Origin: a virus
IMG/VR virus record: IMGVR_UViG_3300045017_000165
Location: 20,701-84,700 of that record
Reading direction: 5' to 3' (one strand)
Length of the DNA stretch: 64,000 nt
Shown: positions 49,657-58,111 of the stretch, one piece after another
How the letters are laid out: each line of letters starts with the position of its first letter
Position numbering within the stretch: the stretch's first letter is position 1
The notes under the pieces: model-generated
Told to the model about the DNA's origin: nothing
Database searches by the model: none
The model's input: the letters and a program-made list of their open reading frames with translations, nothing else
Position numbers and translations under genes: made by a program

Positions 49657-50259
49657 ATGGCTTCTATTAAAGAATTGCTGGCTGAATGCAATCTTTCCGA
49701 CCCTCAAACATCTGGGCAGGAAAAAGTAGCAACAGCGGCTAAACCCTCGACCGACGAGATCGATCGAGTTTTAGAAAATCTTGGGCTAAAAGAAGATGGT
49801 CAGGAAAAGACCGCTTCCGCTACCGAGACAGACGGAGGAAATGATATGAGCTTGGCTAATATTTACAATCAGCTGTTCGATACGCAGGAAGTTGAAACTG
49901 CGGTCGAAACGGAAAAAGTTGCTTCAGAAGTTGAAACCAACGAAGAATCTTCTGAAGTCAGCGCGACCACAGCGTTCGGCGAACTCACTGGCGAATACTT
50001 CAACATTATCGCCGCTCCTTTCTTCAGCAAAGTTGCTGGTGAATTGGAAATGGAAGCTGGCAAAGGTGAAAAACCACTCGCTCATCAGCCTAAAGCTGAA
50101 GGCGATGCGCACCTTCCAGTTAACCACAAAGCTTCAGGCGGCGAAGGCTTGAAAGCGATGACCCACGGTGAAAGCCCATATTCTTTGAAAGAAAAAGCTC
50201 TCGCAAAAGCTATTCTTAAGAGAATGATGGCTGCTCCTGTTGGCGCCATTAAAGAATAA
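49657..50259 (+). CDS. Acidic scaffold-like head protein
   Basis: A 200-residue acidic protein (very rich in Glu, Thr and Ala) with repeated Q-E-K-V-A, Q-E-K-T-A, E-K-V-A and F-S-K-V-A motifs every 30-40 residues. Acidic, low-complexity proteins just before the capsid gene are often scaffolds. The K-x-A sites would let the maturation protease cut it into exit-sized peptides. An AGGAGG site precedes the ATG. I infer a scaffold or core protein. Confidence 0.65.
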   Translation: MASIKELLAECNLSDPQTSGQEKVATAAKPSTDEIDRVLENLGLKEDGQEKTASATETDGGNDMSLANIYNQLFDTQEVETAVETEKVASEVETNEESSEVSATTAFGELTGEYFNIIAAPFFSKVAGELEMEAGKGEKPLAHQPKAEGDAHLPVNHKASGGEGLKAMTHGESPYSLKEKALAKAILKRMMAAPVGAIKE

Positions 50260-50270
50260 GGAGTCACACC

Positions 50271-51140
50271 ATGAGTAAAGATATTTTCTCAATGATTGAA
50301 GGCATGAGCGACGTGGAGAAGAACGAACTTCTCAACGCTGAAATTCCAGCTGAACTTGAAAAGCAGGCTGAAGCTGATCTCGATCAAGCTTCGTTGGCTG
50401 ATGCTTTGTACAACTATGGCTGGCTCTCGGCTGAACGTGCGATCGCTGAAGAAGAAGGTCTTGATAAGTTTGCTTCTGAAGATCTCGAAGCTCACGAAAA
50501 TTCTGAAAAAGAAATCGGTGAAGCTATTGAGTCTCTCATGAGCTCACTCGGCGTTGCTGATAGTGAAGATGAAGTTGAACTTCATAAAGAAGCTCAGGCT
50601 GCCGCTTCGTTGATTTTTGAAGGCTATTCGGATTGTTTTGAAAAGCTCGCTGCTAAGCAGAAGGCTAGCTTCATTCAGAACCTCTCGAAGAAGACCATGG
50701 CTGGCTTGAAAGCTGCTAAAGAAAAGACAGTCGAAAAAGCGAGAGAAGCCGCGAAAGCTGCTAAGAAAGGTGCAAAAGAAGCCGTTAAGGGCGCGCACAA
50801 CATCGGCAAAAAAGGTGGCTACGGAGCCATCGGTGGCGCCGGTGCTCTTTATCTTGGCGCGAAAGCTAAGCAGAAGCTAGAAAAGAAAGCTTCTGAAATG
50901 ACCGTCGGTGAACTCTATGAAGGCTTCTCTGAAAAGATCGCAGCCGAAATGGAAATCATGGAAGGCATTGATAAACTCGCCGCTAAAGGTGCGAAGAAAG
51001 CCAAGAAAATTATCCCTTTCATGGCTAAGGTAAAAGAAGTTGCTGAGAAAGCACACAAAGCCGGTAAAAAAGGCTTGTATGCTGGTCTCGGTGGCGCTGG
51101 CGCCGGTTTCGCTGCTGGTAAAGCTAGCAACGAGGATTAA
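50271..51140 (+). CDS. Scaffold or core head protein with glycine-zipper segments
   Basis: A 289-residue protein that starts acidic and ends basic. Motifs of the x-K-x-A class recur (E-K-Q-A, D-K-F-A, H-K-E-A, E-K-L-A, E-K-K-A, E-K-I-A, D-K-L-A). Two Gly-rich stretches, K-G-G-Y-G-A-I-G-G-A-G-A-L-Y and K-G-L-Y-A-G-L-G-G-A-G-A-G-F, are near-repeats at about 182 and 267. Between them lies Lys/Ala-rich helix. It is probably an internal or scaffold component. An AAGGAG site precedes the ATG. Confidence 0.65.
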   Translation: MSKDIFSMIEGMSDVEKNELLNAEIPAELEKQAEADLDQASLADALYNYGWLSAERAIAEEEGLDKFASEDLEAHENSEKEIGEAIESLMSSLGVADSEDEVELHKEAQAAASLIFEGYSDCFEKLAAKQKASFIQNLSKKTMAGLKAAKEKTVEKAREAAKAAKKGAKEAVKGAHNIGKKGGYGAIGGAGALYLGAKAKQKLEKKASEMTVGELYEGFSEKIAAEMEIMEGIDKLAAKGAKKAKKIIPFMAKVKEVAEKAHKAGKKGLYAGLGGAGAGFAAGKASNED

Positions 51141-51143
51141 GAA

Positions 51144-51533
51144 ATGGCTAAGGCAAGAACTCTGAAAGACCTACTAGCTCAAGCTGATGCCTTCGTGAAG
51201 GTCAGTCAGGCAAGCACGTCTAACGAAGTTCTTACCTCTCAAGGTGATGTGGAAGCGCTAGCGAACAAATTAGCTAGCGCTTCCGCTGAAATCCATGTTG
51301 TTAACGATAACGAACTTGATGCGGACTTTGAAAAGCTCGCCGAAAGCTTTAATCGTTACCAGACCGTCCTCGAGCTCAACGAACTTTTTAAAGTAGCTGA
51401 GTTTGAGAATAAAGCCAGACAAGAAGGTTTCAACGACGCACAAATCGCTGAAGCTATTAATAAAATTGCGGCGGAAAAGTTGGCTAAAAACCTTCCTTTC
51501 TTAGCAGCTCTTAAAAGGTCTTGTCAGGATTAA
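51144..51533 (+). CDS. Scaffold-like helical protein
   Basis: A 129-residue helical protein with F-V-K-V-S, F-E-K-L-A, L-F-K-V-A, I-N-K-I-A and E-K-L-A motifs. It follows the preceding gene after three bases and precedes another of the same type. Length and composition match a small scaffold or core protein. No domain recognised. Confidence 0.65.
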   Translation: MAKARTLKDLLAQADAFVKVSQASTSNEVLTSQGDVEALANKLASASAEIHVVNDNELDADFEKLAESFNRYQTVLELNELFKVAEFENKARQEGFNDAQIAEAINKIAAEKLAKNLPFLAALKRSCQD

Positions 51534-51544
51534 GGAGCCGCCAC

Positions 51545-51904
51545 ATGGATAAAGTTATAAAGCTTGAGCACATTAAACTAGCGGGTGATCTTCTTAAACG
51601 TGAACATGCAGAGCGAGTACGACTCGAAAAAGTTGCCTCCGATGCGATTCAAGAGAAGAGAGCGCAAAAAATTGCATTCCGCGAAGTTGAGCTCGGCATA
51701 TCAGAACCGTTCAAGTCTTTTGATGATTTTCAGACTAAGGTAGCAAGCCTGCGCACTGAAAATCTTGAGGTACTTGAGAAAGCGCTAGAGAGAGGCTACG
51801 GCAATTCTCAAAGCTTTGGTGAACTCGACGTTGAGTCGAATAACAGAAAAAATAGGAATCCGTTGGAACATTTCGTTCTTACTGGTGAACTAGAACTCGA
51901 TTAA
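51545..51904 (+). CDS. Scaffold-like helical protein
   Basis: A 119-residue protein starting at the ATG at 51545, which follows AAGGAG; a longer frame has no such site. Motifs of the K-x-A class recur (I-K-L-A, E-K-V-A, Q-K-I-A, T-K-V-A, E-K-A-L), spaced about 10-40 residues. It is highly charged and helical. It lies just before the decoration-like and capsid genes, so it is probably part of the prohead core. Confidence 0.65.
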   Translation: MDKVIKLEHIKLAGDLLKREHAERVRLEKVASDAIQEKRAQKIAFREVELGISEPFKSFDDFQTKVASLRTENLEVLEKALERGYGNSQSFGELDVESNNRKNRNPLEHFVLTGELELD

Positions 51905-51916
51905 AGGAGACCTATC

Positions 51917-52384
51917 ATGGTTGCTGAACTAATCGTACCTATTACAGAAGATCTTCGTAAAGAAGACTCTCGTATGGACATCATCAAAGGGATCGAACAC
52001 ATCGCTCCTAAAGATGAAGTCATGACTGCTGGCGTGTTGAGCGCTGGTTGTGAAGCTGGCGACTGGCTTGTTAAGGGTGCAAACGGACTCGAAATTCCTG
52101 GCTTGTCGGCTGTTGCTAATACCTACCCTGTGTGGGTTGGCAATGATCAGTTGGATGCTAAAGCGTCAGGTAAAGCTACCATCATCGTTGATGGTGGATT
52201 TATCTATCGCACTACGAAGTATGTGGCAGGTTCCTACACTGTCGGCATGAACCTCACCGTTAAAGGCTTAGGCGCTGGTGAGAAAGTTCCGTCGGCGGCT
52301 GCTGGTTCCGATCCAATTTTGGCCCGTGTATACACTGCGCCTGATTCAAAAGGCGTTATGGAAATTCTCGTATTGAATCGCTAA
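51917..52384 (+). CDS. Possible capsid decoration protein
   Basis: A 155-residue beta-rich protein with Gly, Val and Ala repeats and no K-x-A sites. Features such as D-E-V-M-T-A-G-V-L, V-W-V-G-N-D, G-G-F-I-Y-R-T-T and V-G-M-N-L-T-V suggest an all-beta fold like that of head decoration proteins, which bind the outside of HK97-type shells. Position directly before the major capsid gene fits. An AAAGGAG site precedes the ATG. I cannot name the family. Confidence 0.6.
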   Translation: MVAELIVPITEDLRKEDSRMDIIKGIEHIAPKDEVMTAGVLSAGCEAGDWLVKGANGLEIPGLSAVANTYPVWVGNDQLDAKASGKATIIVDGGFIYRTTKYVAGSYTVGMNLTVKGLGAGEKVPSAAAGSDPILARVYTAPDSKGVMEILVLNR

Positions 52385-52428
52385 GCGATCGATACTTGAA
52401 CAGCTAACCCAAGGAGGAGGAGGCAAAC

Positions 52429-53349
52429 ATGTCTTTTCAAGAAGAAGCAACAACGTTCAATAATTTGTTCGTTGAGCGTATGGACACCACCGATGGACAG
52501 ATCAAGACAGCTCAGGCTGGTCAAGCTTATGTCCGTTCGTTCTTGCGTGAACATTCGTTCAGCCGCAAAGTTCTTCCGCCCGAGTCTGTGACTCGTTCGG
52601 ATCTTACCCGTTCGACCCGTCATGACACTCTGATGAAGATTGTCGACTTCGAACATCCTTCAACTGCAGCAGTTGTCAACTTCCGCTCAGCCGGTCGTGA
52701 ACGCTACTTGCAGGGCAAGCGCTACGCGGTTCCGTTCTTCAAAGTTGAGAGCGATCTCTTCGTGAAGAATGAAGCTGAGTTGCTTGCTTACGAATATCCG
52801 ATCACCAAAGTGATTGAAGAAAACAGCATTAAAGACATTATGGCTGTTGAAGACTCGGTCTTCATGAATGTCTGTAACGGTGCTGTTACGACTTCTGGTA
52901 AGAAGATCGTTTCGACCGACACCACGGTTACTCGCAGTAACCTCAATAAACTCGTCAAGATGATCGACGTGGACAAGCTCCAGTCAACGATGTTCTTGAT
53001 GACCAACGTCGATTTCGACGATTGGCACGTTCAGCCAGCTACCGACATCGGTTCACCGCTGGCTTCTGAGATCGTGACGAAGGGCTATCAGTACGACAGC
53101 ATTCTTCGCCGCAAGCTCGTTGTGACCAACAAGACCGATTTGTTGGCTCCTGGTCACATCTTTGCTTTCACGGATCCTCAGTTCCTCGGCAACTTCTTCA
53201 TCCTGAACGACGTTAAGTTCTGGATTAAGAAAGAAGCTGATAAGGTCCTCTGGAAGACGTGGGAATACGTCGGCATGGGCGTCGCCAACCTCCGTTCGAT
53301 CGCGAAGATTGAATTGGCTGTTCCAGCGATTCCACATCCTGATTTCTAA
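52429..53349 (+). CDS. Major capsid protein (HK97 fold)
   Basis: A 306-residue shell protein. The pattern (V-L-P-P-E-S-V-T-R-S-D, then R-Y-L-Q-G-K-R-Y-A-V-P-F-F-K-V, Y-E-Y-P-I-T-K-V-I-E-E-N, later W-K-T-W-E-Y-V-G-M-G-V) is that of small HK97-fold capsid proteins in large phages. The first 30 residues contain G-Q-I-K-T-A-Q-A-G, a K-T-A site where the maturation protease could remove an N-terminal delta segment. A very strong AGGAGGAGG site precedes the ATG, and a strong terminator follows, consistent with high expression. Confidence 0.85.
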   Translation: MSFQEEATTFNNLFVERMDTTDGQIKTAQAGQAYVRSFLREHSFSRKVLPPESVTRSDLTRSTRHDTLMKIVDFEHPSTAAVVNFRSAGRERYLQGKRYAVPFFKVESDLFVKNEAELLAYEYPITKVIEENSIKDIMAVEDSVFMNVCNGAVTTSGKKIVSTDTTVTRSNLNKLVKMIDVDKLQSTMFLMTNVDFDDWHVQPATDIGSPLASEIVTKGYQYDSILRRKLVVTNKTDLLAPGHIFAFTDPQFLGNFFILNDVKFWIKKEADKVLWKTWEYVGMGVANLRSIAKIELAVPAIPHPDF

Positions 53350-53372
53350 GATAGTCTAGAGATCTATGTGCT

Positions 53373-53409
53373 AACGCCCGGGGGCTAAAACTCCCGGGCG
53401 TTTTATTTT
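53373..53409 (+). terminator. Strong terminator after the capsid gene
   Basis: AACGCCCGGG pairs perfectly with CCCGGGCGTT (10 bp), followed by TTTTATTTTTG. Confidence 0.9.
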
Positions 53410-53411
53410 TG

Positions 53412-53442
53412 TGACTTGCGCGTATTTTAGCTCAGTGCTAAT
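53412..53442 (+). promoter_or_regulatory. Possible sigma70-like promoter after the capsid terminator
   Basis: TGACTT (53412) and TGCTAAT (ending 53442) resemble -35 and extended -10 elements with a rather long spacer. It would restart transcription for the connector and tail genes. Confidence 0.35.
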
Positions 53443-53465
53443 TTTGCTTTAAGGAGACTCATTAC

Positions 53466-53990
53466 ATGGCTAAGTACCGTATTACTAATATCACTCATAC
53501 TCTTAAAGAATTCCCACGTGGCTTCTGTCTAGATTTTGACGGTAAGTTTTTTACGCCGACCCATTATATTATCGTAGAGGTACCAGCCATCTCCGAACAG
53601 CTACAGGAGTGGATCGATAAGAAGTGGGCAAGGCTTGAGGATGCTGGTGCTGCGCTTGTAAGTAAGCCCGAGGAAACCAAAGTCTCGCTCGGTGTTAACA
53701 TCAACGAAGCTAACCCGACTGAGGTTGAAGAAGACGAGCTCGATGAGTTTAACCTAGCCGACGCCAAAGAAGCGGCACTCCCGCAGGCTGAGCAGGGACA
53801 CATTCAGAGCATTAGCCAGGTGGATAACAAACCTCGCGCTAAAGTAACGCTTGGATCAGAGAACGAGCACATGCCGGCTGATATTCACTCCCCTATCCCT
53901 GGCGACAGAGTGCGCAATGTCGACGATACCGCGGCGTTCACTGTTAGAGCTCCGCACGTTTACCAGCCGGGTGCTGTGGTAAAGAGCTGA
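53466..53990 (+). CDS. Hypothetical virion-module protein
   Basis: A 174-residue acidic protein. The N-terminal 50 residues are a small mixed fold (Y-R-I-T-N-I-T-H-T-L, F-C-L-D-F-D-G-K-F-F-T-P). The rest is polar with an acidic stretch (E-V-E-E-D-E-L-D-E-F) and ends in I-H-S-P-I-P-G-D. AAGGAG precedes the ATG. Position between capsid and head-completion genes suggests a head or neck part. Function unknown. Confidence 0.65.
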   Translation: MAKYRITNITHTLKEFPRGFCLDFDGKFFTPTHYIIVEVPAISEQLQEWIDKKWARLEDAGAALVSKPEETKVSLGVNINEANPTEVEEDELDEFNLADAKEAALPQAEQGHIQSISQVDNKPRAKVTLGSENEHMPADIHSPIPGDRVRNVDDTAAFTVRAPHVYQPGAVVKS

Positions 53991-54014
53991 GCTAAGTGAT
54001 AGTATTTTGGGGGT

Positions 54015-54485
54015 ATGCAATACTCCGCACAGGAAAAGAAACGTCTAGAGAAAGCTCGCGAGTACTTGAGACTATTTACCTCCGACACCGAGGAGTTGAA
54101 TAGACTTTTGCGTCGTAAAGAGATTAGCGATAAGCAGCTTGATCTTGCGATCCAGCTGACTATCAGTGATTGGAATTCTACCACTCCCATTATTGGGGCG
54201 GTGACGATCGGCAATTTTCCCAGTCTCTATCTTTTACTCCATGGCGCCACCATTCAAATGCTCAAGATGGCGGGATTATACCAGAGTAGAAACGAGCTCA
54301 CATACAGCTCCGGCGGCAGCTCCTTTGTGCGCTCAAACAAAACATCATATTATCAGTCGTGGATTCAAAACTTTGCTTCCGAGTATGAAGCTAAAAAACT
54401 AAACTGGAAGATTCAGCGCAACACCGAATCAGCATACGGAGGCGGTTTTCACTCTGAGTATTTTTCCATTGGTTATGATTGGTGA
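54015..54485 (+). CDS. Putative head-tail connector protein
   Basis: A 156-residue helical protein with T-I-S-D-W-N-S-T-T-P-I-I-G near residue 49 and a Tyr/Ser-rich C-terminus. The size, helix pattern and position between the capsid and tail genes fit a head-completion or adaptor protein. A GGGGGT site precedes the ATG. I cannot match it to a named family. Confidence 0.6.
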   Translation: MQYSAQEKKRLEKAREYLRLFTSDTEELNRLLRRKEISDKQLDLAIQLTISDWNSTTPIIGAVTIGNFPSLYLLLHGATIQMLKMAGLYQSRNELTYSSGGSSFVRSNKTSYYQSWIQNFASEYEAKKLNWKIQRNTESAYGGGFHSEYFSIGYDW

Positions 54486-54489
54486 TCGT

Positions 54490-56811
54490 ATGTTTACATC
54501 AGGATTAAATAAACTAGCCGCATTAAAACCCGGAGTTAAACTCAATCCTATTCAGGTGGGAGCTGTTAAGAGAGTGGAAGATGGTGATGGTTCACACGTC
54601 TTTGCTCACGACGTCGGCTTAGGTAAAACGCTCACTTCTATAGCAGCGTTTGAAAAATTGAAAGAGATGGGTAGAGCGACTAAAGCATTGGTTATAGTAC
54701 CAGCGACGCTTAAGGATAATTTTGTTACCCATGGAGTACGAAAATTTACTAACAGCTCTGTCCATAGAGTAGACGATGGTAAGGAAAAACTTGATCCAAA
54801 GAAAACTTATAACGTCATAAGTTATGAGCTCTTCAAAAAAGACCCCGCTAGATACGTTGCCGAATCTGGTGCCGACACTATCATAATGGATGAAATGCAT
54901 AGAGTGCGCGACGAGGGTACGCAAAACTACAAGAAGTCCTTAGAAGCCCGCGGAATGGTTAAAAACTTCATAGGCTTAACCGGCAGTGTTATTAACAATA
55001 GCCCTAAAGAAATAGTTCCAATGTTGGATGTGGTCACTAATAGAACTCATCCTTTTGGCAGTAAAGACTCCTTTTTGAACAAACTATTCACGGAACAGGA
55101 AAAGAAAACGGGAGTACTGGGATTGTACGGAAATACAATCACCACTTGGGAACCAAGAAAACCTCCCGAGTACATCGGAAAAACGTTGAAAAAATTTATC
55201 GACTACAAAACGGTGCAGGATATAGATTCCAAAGACCTGCCGAAGCTAAAGGTTTCAGAGATTAAAGTGCCGATGTCGGAAGCTCAAGCCGATGTGTATA
55301 GGTGGGCTTTGAGAGAAGCCGGTCCTATAGCAGAGCGGATTGTCAGTTCTAATTTGCCAGTTGATCAAAAAGAAGCCTCACATGTATTCGCGAAGATTTT
55401 GAAAGCTAGACAGGCGTGCAATGCGATACATCTATTTAAAAAAGATATGACGCTTTCAGAGTCCGCTGTCAAAACTCCTAAAATTAAGAAAATTTTAGAC
55501 GACGTAGAGGAGCACCTGAAAAGTGGTGATGACCACAAAGTAGTTGTGTTCAGCAATTTTGTGCACGGTGGTACGGACGTAATTAGCCAGGGGCTGAAGG
55601 ATCGCGGTATTGAACACGGCTTGTTTCTAGGCTCTGGTCAAGAAGGCAGCACAACTAAAAAAAGAGCGGCGGCTGTAGAAGCCTTCAACGCTAATAAAAC
55701 TAATGTAATCGTATTATCTGGAGCGGGTGGTGAGGGGATCTCTTTTCCAAACGCTACTCTGCATGTATCTGTCGACGGTCACTATAACCCTGAAAAAATT
55801 AATCAAGCTGAGGGAAGAAGTAGACGTTTCGGAGGACAGCAGCACAGGGAGCCAGAACAAAGGTCAGTTGAAGTGAGAAGATATGTGTCTACTATACCCA
55901 CCACTAGAAAAGCGTTTTCTGTTGTCGGAGCATTAGCAGCAGGAAAACCATTAGACGCGCTGGATATCGTTACTGGTAAGGAAAAGAGCGCGGATAGTGC
56001 TGACCAGTGGGTTTACGCGGTAGCGAGTAAAAAACAAAAAATGAACGATCACCTTAAAAATATAATAAAGACCGCATCTTTGAAAAAAGACGAGGAGCTT
56101 GAGCGTTATTTAGAAGGAACAACCACGATTAAATTGCCGACGAAGTATAGTAAGGTTCTGCATCAGTACTACGCTAAGATTAAAGATAGACCGCAGACAG
56201 TCGCCACGTTGCAAGCTAGACTTCAGGATGATTTGGACTCTTTGCTTTCTAAGCATGAAAAAATGCAGAACACGTCGGCGCTACGAAATTACACCACTAT
56301 GTTCATACCCTCATTCCTGACTTCCTACCTACTAGGAGCGGGACAGCTTCAGATGCGGCTAGGAAAATTGGATAGAGTTGCACATGATACGAGAATTGAT
56401 TCGCACGATTTTTTGAAAACATCCGCACAAAGTGACTCCTACAGCTCAAAAAAACGGGACACGTATAGCAAAAGCATTGCGGCAATAGGGCTAACTCCGT
56501 TGGCATTAACTTTGGCTGACCTAGCACTTAAACATCGATCAGCTGGATATCGCAACTTAAGAAAAACGTTGCCGGGTAAGGTAGGATTTGTCGCTGCCAA
56601 TATAGCAATACCGTACGGATTGGGATATTATCTCTTTCCTAAAAAAGCTCCCGTCAACGCCAAAAGCATTAATACGGCAAATCTATTAGCCCACGCTGAC
56701 GACAAAACCTACGACACACTTCTATCTGGCGGGGGGATAAAGATCAAAAGAAAATCCCTATATGATACCGGCGCGGCTGAGAACGTACTACGGCGTTGGT
56801 CCGACAGATAG
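54490..56811 (+). CDS. Tagged SNF2-family helicase
   Basis: A 773-residue SWI/SNF2-type ATPase. I use the ATG at 54490, which gives M-F-T-S-G-L-N-K-L-A, a variant tag; an earlier frame start overlaps the previous gene. Motifs: Walker A D-V-G-L-G-K-T near residue 40, I-I-M-D-E-M-H-R near 133, then V-V-V-F-S-N-F, G-A-G-G-E-G-I-S-F and N-Q-A-E-G-R-S-R-R-F-G-G in the second RecA domain (about 350-460). The last 250 residues hold K-T-A and K-T-S-A sites and two hydrophobic stretches. It translocates on DNA and remodels protein-DNA complexes. In a virion operon with a capsid tag, it may be packaged and ejected. Confidence 0.88.
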   Translation: MFTSGLNKLAALKPGVKLNPIQVGAVKRVEDGDGSHVFAHDVGLGKTLTSIAAFEKLKEMGRATKALVIVPATLKDNFVTHGVRKFTNSSVHRVDDGKEKLDPKKTYNVISYELFKKDPARYVAESGADTIIMDEMHRVRDEGTQNYKKSLEARGMVKNFIGLTGSVINNSPKEIVPMLDVVTNRTHPFGSKDSFLNKLFTEQEKKTGVLGLYGNTITTWEPRKPPEYIGKTLKKFIDYKTVQDIDSKDLPKLKVSEIKVPMSEAQADVYRWALREAGPIAERIVSSNLPVDQKEASHVFAKILKARQACNAIHLFKKDMTLSESAVKTPKIKKILDDVEEHLKSGDDHKVVVFSNFVHGGTDVISQGLKDRGIEHGLFLGSGQEGSTTKKRAAAVEAFNANKTNVIVLSGAGGEGISFPNATLHVSVDGHYNPEKINQAEGRSRRFGGQQHREPEQRSVEVRRYVSTIPTTRKAFSVVGALAAGKPLDALDIVTGKEKSADSADQWVYAVASKKQKMNDHLKNIIKTASLKKDEELERYLEGTTTIKLPTKYSKVLHQYYAKIKDRPQTVATLQARLQDDLDSLLSKHEKMQNTSALRNYTTMFIPSFLTSYLLGAGQLQMRLGKLDRVAHDTRIDSHDFLKTSAQSDSYSSKKRDTYSKSIAAIGLTPLALTLADLALKHRSAGYRNLRKTLPGKVGFVAANIAIPYGLGYYLFPKKAPVNAKSINTANLLAHADDKTYDTLLSGGGIKIKRKSLYDTGAAENVLRRWSDR

Positions 56812-56828
56812 TTTCAGGTGGAAAGACT

Positions 56829-57158
56829 ATGTTTTCGTTAGGCTTTAAAAAAATAGCCTTTGTCTCCAAGCACACCAAAGAAAAGCTTATTAAGTCTACG
56901 CCTAAAGAGAAGGGTGGTAAGGATGGCAAGAGCAGTTATTTCTTGCGTTTCCATCCCAAAGAAAAACGGTGGAGTTGTACCTGTCCTGACTGGCAAATAC
57001 GTAGAAGGTGGCTGGGGAAAGAACACAAGAAGCACCACGACTGCAAGCATATCAAAGCGCACTTAAGCCGTACGTCTGTGTGGAAGACTAAAGAAAAGAT
57101 GCGCAAGTATCCGAAAGAAGTTTTGGAAAGTCTCCGCGAGGAAAGATCTTCCAAATAG
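56829..57158 (+). CDS. Tagged SWIM zinc-finger protein
   Basis: A 109-residue basic protein starting M-F-S-L-G-F-K-K-I-A at the ATG at 56829 (GGTGGAAAG upstream). Near residues 54-80 it has W-S-C-T-C-P-D-W and H-D-C-K-H, the C-x-C-x(n)-C-x-H pattern of SWIM zinc fingers. In cellular proteins SWIM domains are often fused to SNF2 helicases; here the SNF2 gene lies 17 bases upstream, so the two probably act as a split pair. SWIM domains bind DNA or proteins. Both halves have the tag. Confidence 0.8.
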   Translation: MFSLGFKKIAFVSKHTKEKLIKSTPKEKGGKDGKSSYFLRFHPKEKRWSCTCPDWQIRRRWLGKEHKKHHDCKHIKAHLSRTSVWKTKEKMRKYPKEVLESLREERSSK

Positions 57159-57229
57159 TTTAGTAAAAACGCCACCTTACAAAATTTTCTCCCCTCCTAG
57201 AATAGCGCGGCAAGCCACACCTATACTTA

Positions 57230-57349
57230 TGAGTAGGGGAGGGGCGGTTCTCAACTCCAACTCGGAGGCGGTGCCGTTCAGCACTGATGACTCGTTGGCA
57301 AGCGACATGGAAGTTGTTGTCAAAGGAATCGAAGGCTCGTTTAACTAGG
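57230..57349 (+). CDS. Possible small ORF
   Basis: Thirty-nine codons (ATG at 57230 to a stop at 57349) just after TATACT, which could be a -10 element. It overlaps the start of the 57287 gene in another frame. No ribosome site. It may be a leader peptide or an artefact. Confidence 0.2.
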
Positions 57350-58111
57350 TATGCGCGTTGTGGGGTCAGCAATATAAAGCGAATGCGTCTTGGGATGTTT
57401 CTTCCAAGACTGGATAAAGAAAGCGCTCGAAGAGCGAATAGGATAGCTGAGCACACGTTTAAGATAAGGCTCCGTAATAGACTTGTGAAGTTAATGACTG
57501 CACGTACGCATCCTTTTGCCGTGTTTTCGAGGGACTTTACTGGATTTATAGGCATGCCTCCAGATCCAGTGCGCGAAGCTGAGGTTAGTGGTTACCTTGG
57601 GCGCGGCGCTAAATCAGGTCGTGGGCATTATAAGATGGCTACGCTCGCTCACGAGTTTTCAGAGTTATACGTTATGCATAACAAAGCAAAACGAAACTCC
57701 TTTGGGAAACTTCTTCGTAAGCATAAAAGCCTATATGATGGTTGCCACGACCACAGTAGTGCTCATCCGCTGATTGCAGAACTGAATCATGCGGGTAAAT
57801 GCGTGCCAGTGCTTAAAGCAGTGCTGAGCGAGTGGAGCCGTGCAGGCGCGCAAGCTAAGGTATTTGCTGTCATGAAGCAGTGCGGTTGGACTCCCGTTAG
57901 GGGCATTCCAATGTATGGGAGGGCGGCTGGGGCTATTCAAAGGAAGTCGGAGGCTCTATTTGCCCCATACTTCAAAAAACTTATGGGTAGGAAAATTAAG
58001 CGTTTAGAGCGAAAATACAAAGGTAAGGCTTTGGTTAAACGGTTAAAGCTTCTTCTGCAGGATGTAAAAACATATGCGGGAGGGGCGGAGTTTATGAAAG
58101 AATTTAAATGA
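57287..58111 (+). CDS. Basic hypothetical protein
   Basis: A 274-residue, highly basic protein of unknown family with Cys and His residues (A-R-C-G-V, Y-D-G-C-H-D-H-S-S-A-H). The segment T-L-A-H-E-F-S-E-L-Y could be part of a metal site but lacks the full HExxH form. The start is uncertain: ATGs at 57383 and 57395 are also in frame, and the early codons overlap a short ORF. The tail end overlaps the next gene by four bases. Basic charge suggests DNA binding. Confidence 0.55.
   Translation: MTRWQATWKLLSKESKARLTRYARCGVSNIKRMRLGMFLPRLDKESARRANRIAEHTFKIRLRNRLVKLMTARTHPFAVFSRDFTGFIGMPPDPVREAEVSGYLGRGAKSGRGHYKMATLAHEFSELYVMHNKAKRNSFGKLLRKHKSLYDGCHDHSSAHPLIAELNHAGKCVPVLKAVLSEWSRAGAQAKVFAVMKQCGWTPVRGIPMYGRAAGAIQRKSEALFAPYFKKLMGRKIKRLERKYKGKALVKRLKLLLQDVKTYAGGAEFMKEFK

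Noticed and set aside
57159-57286. A tRNA gene in the gap after the SWIM gene
   Set aside because: The GGTTCTCAACTCC stretch does not form a proper T arm and no acceptor stem is found. No tRNA was found anywhere in the window.
57620-57680. Zinc metalloprotease in the 57287 gene (A-H-E-F-S-E-L-Y)
   Set aside because: The HExxH motif is incomplete; the match is too weak to name an enzyme.
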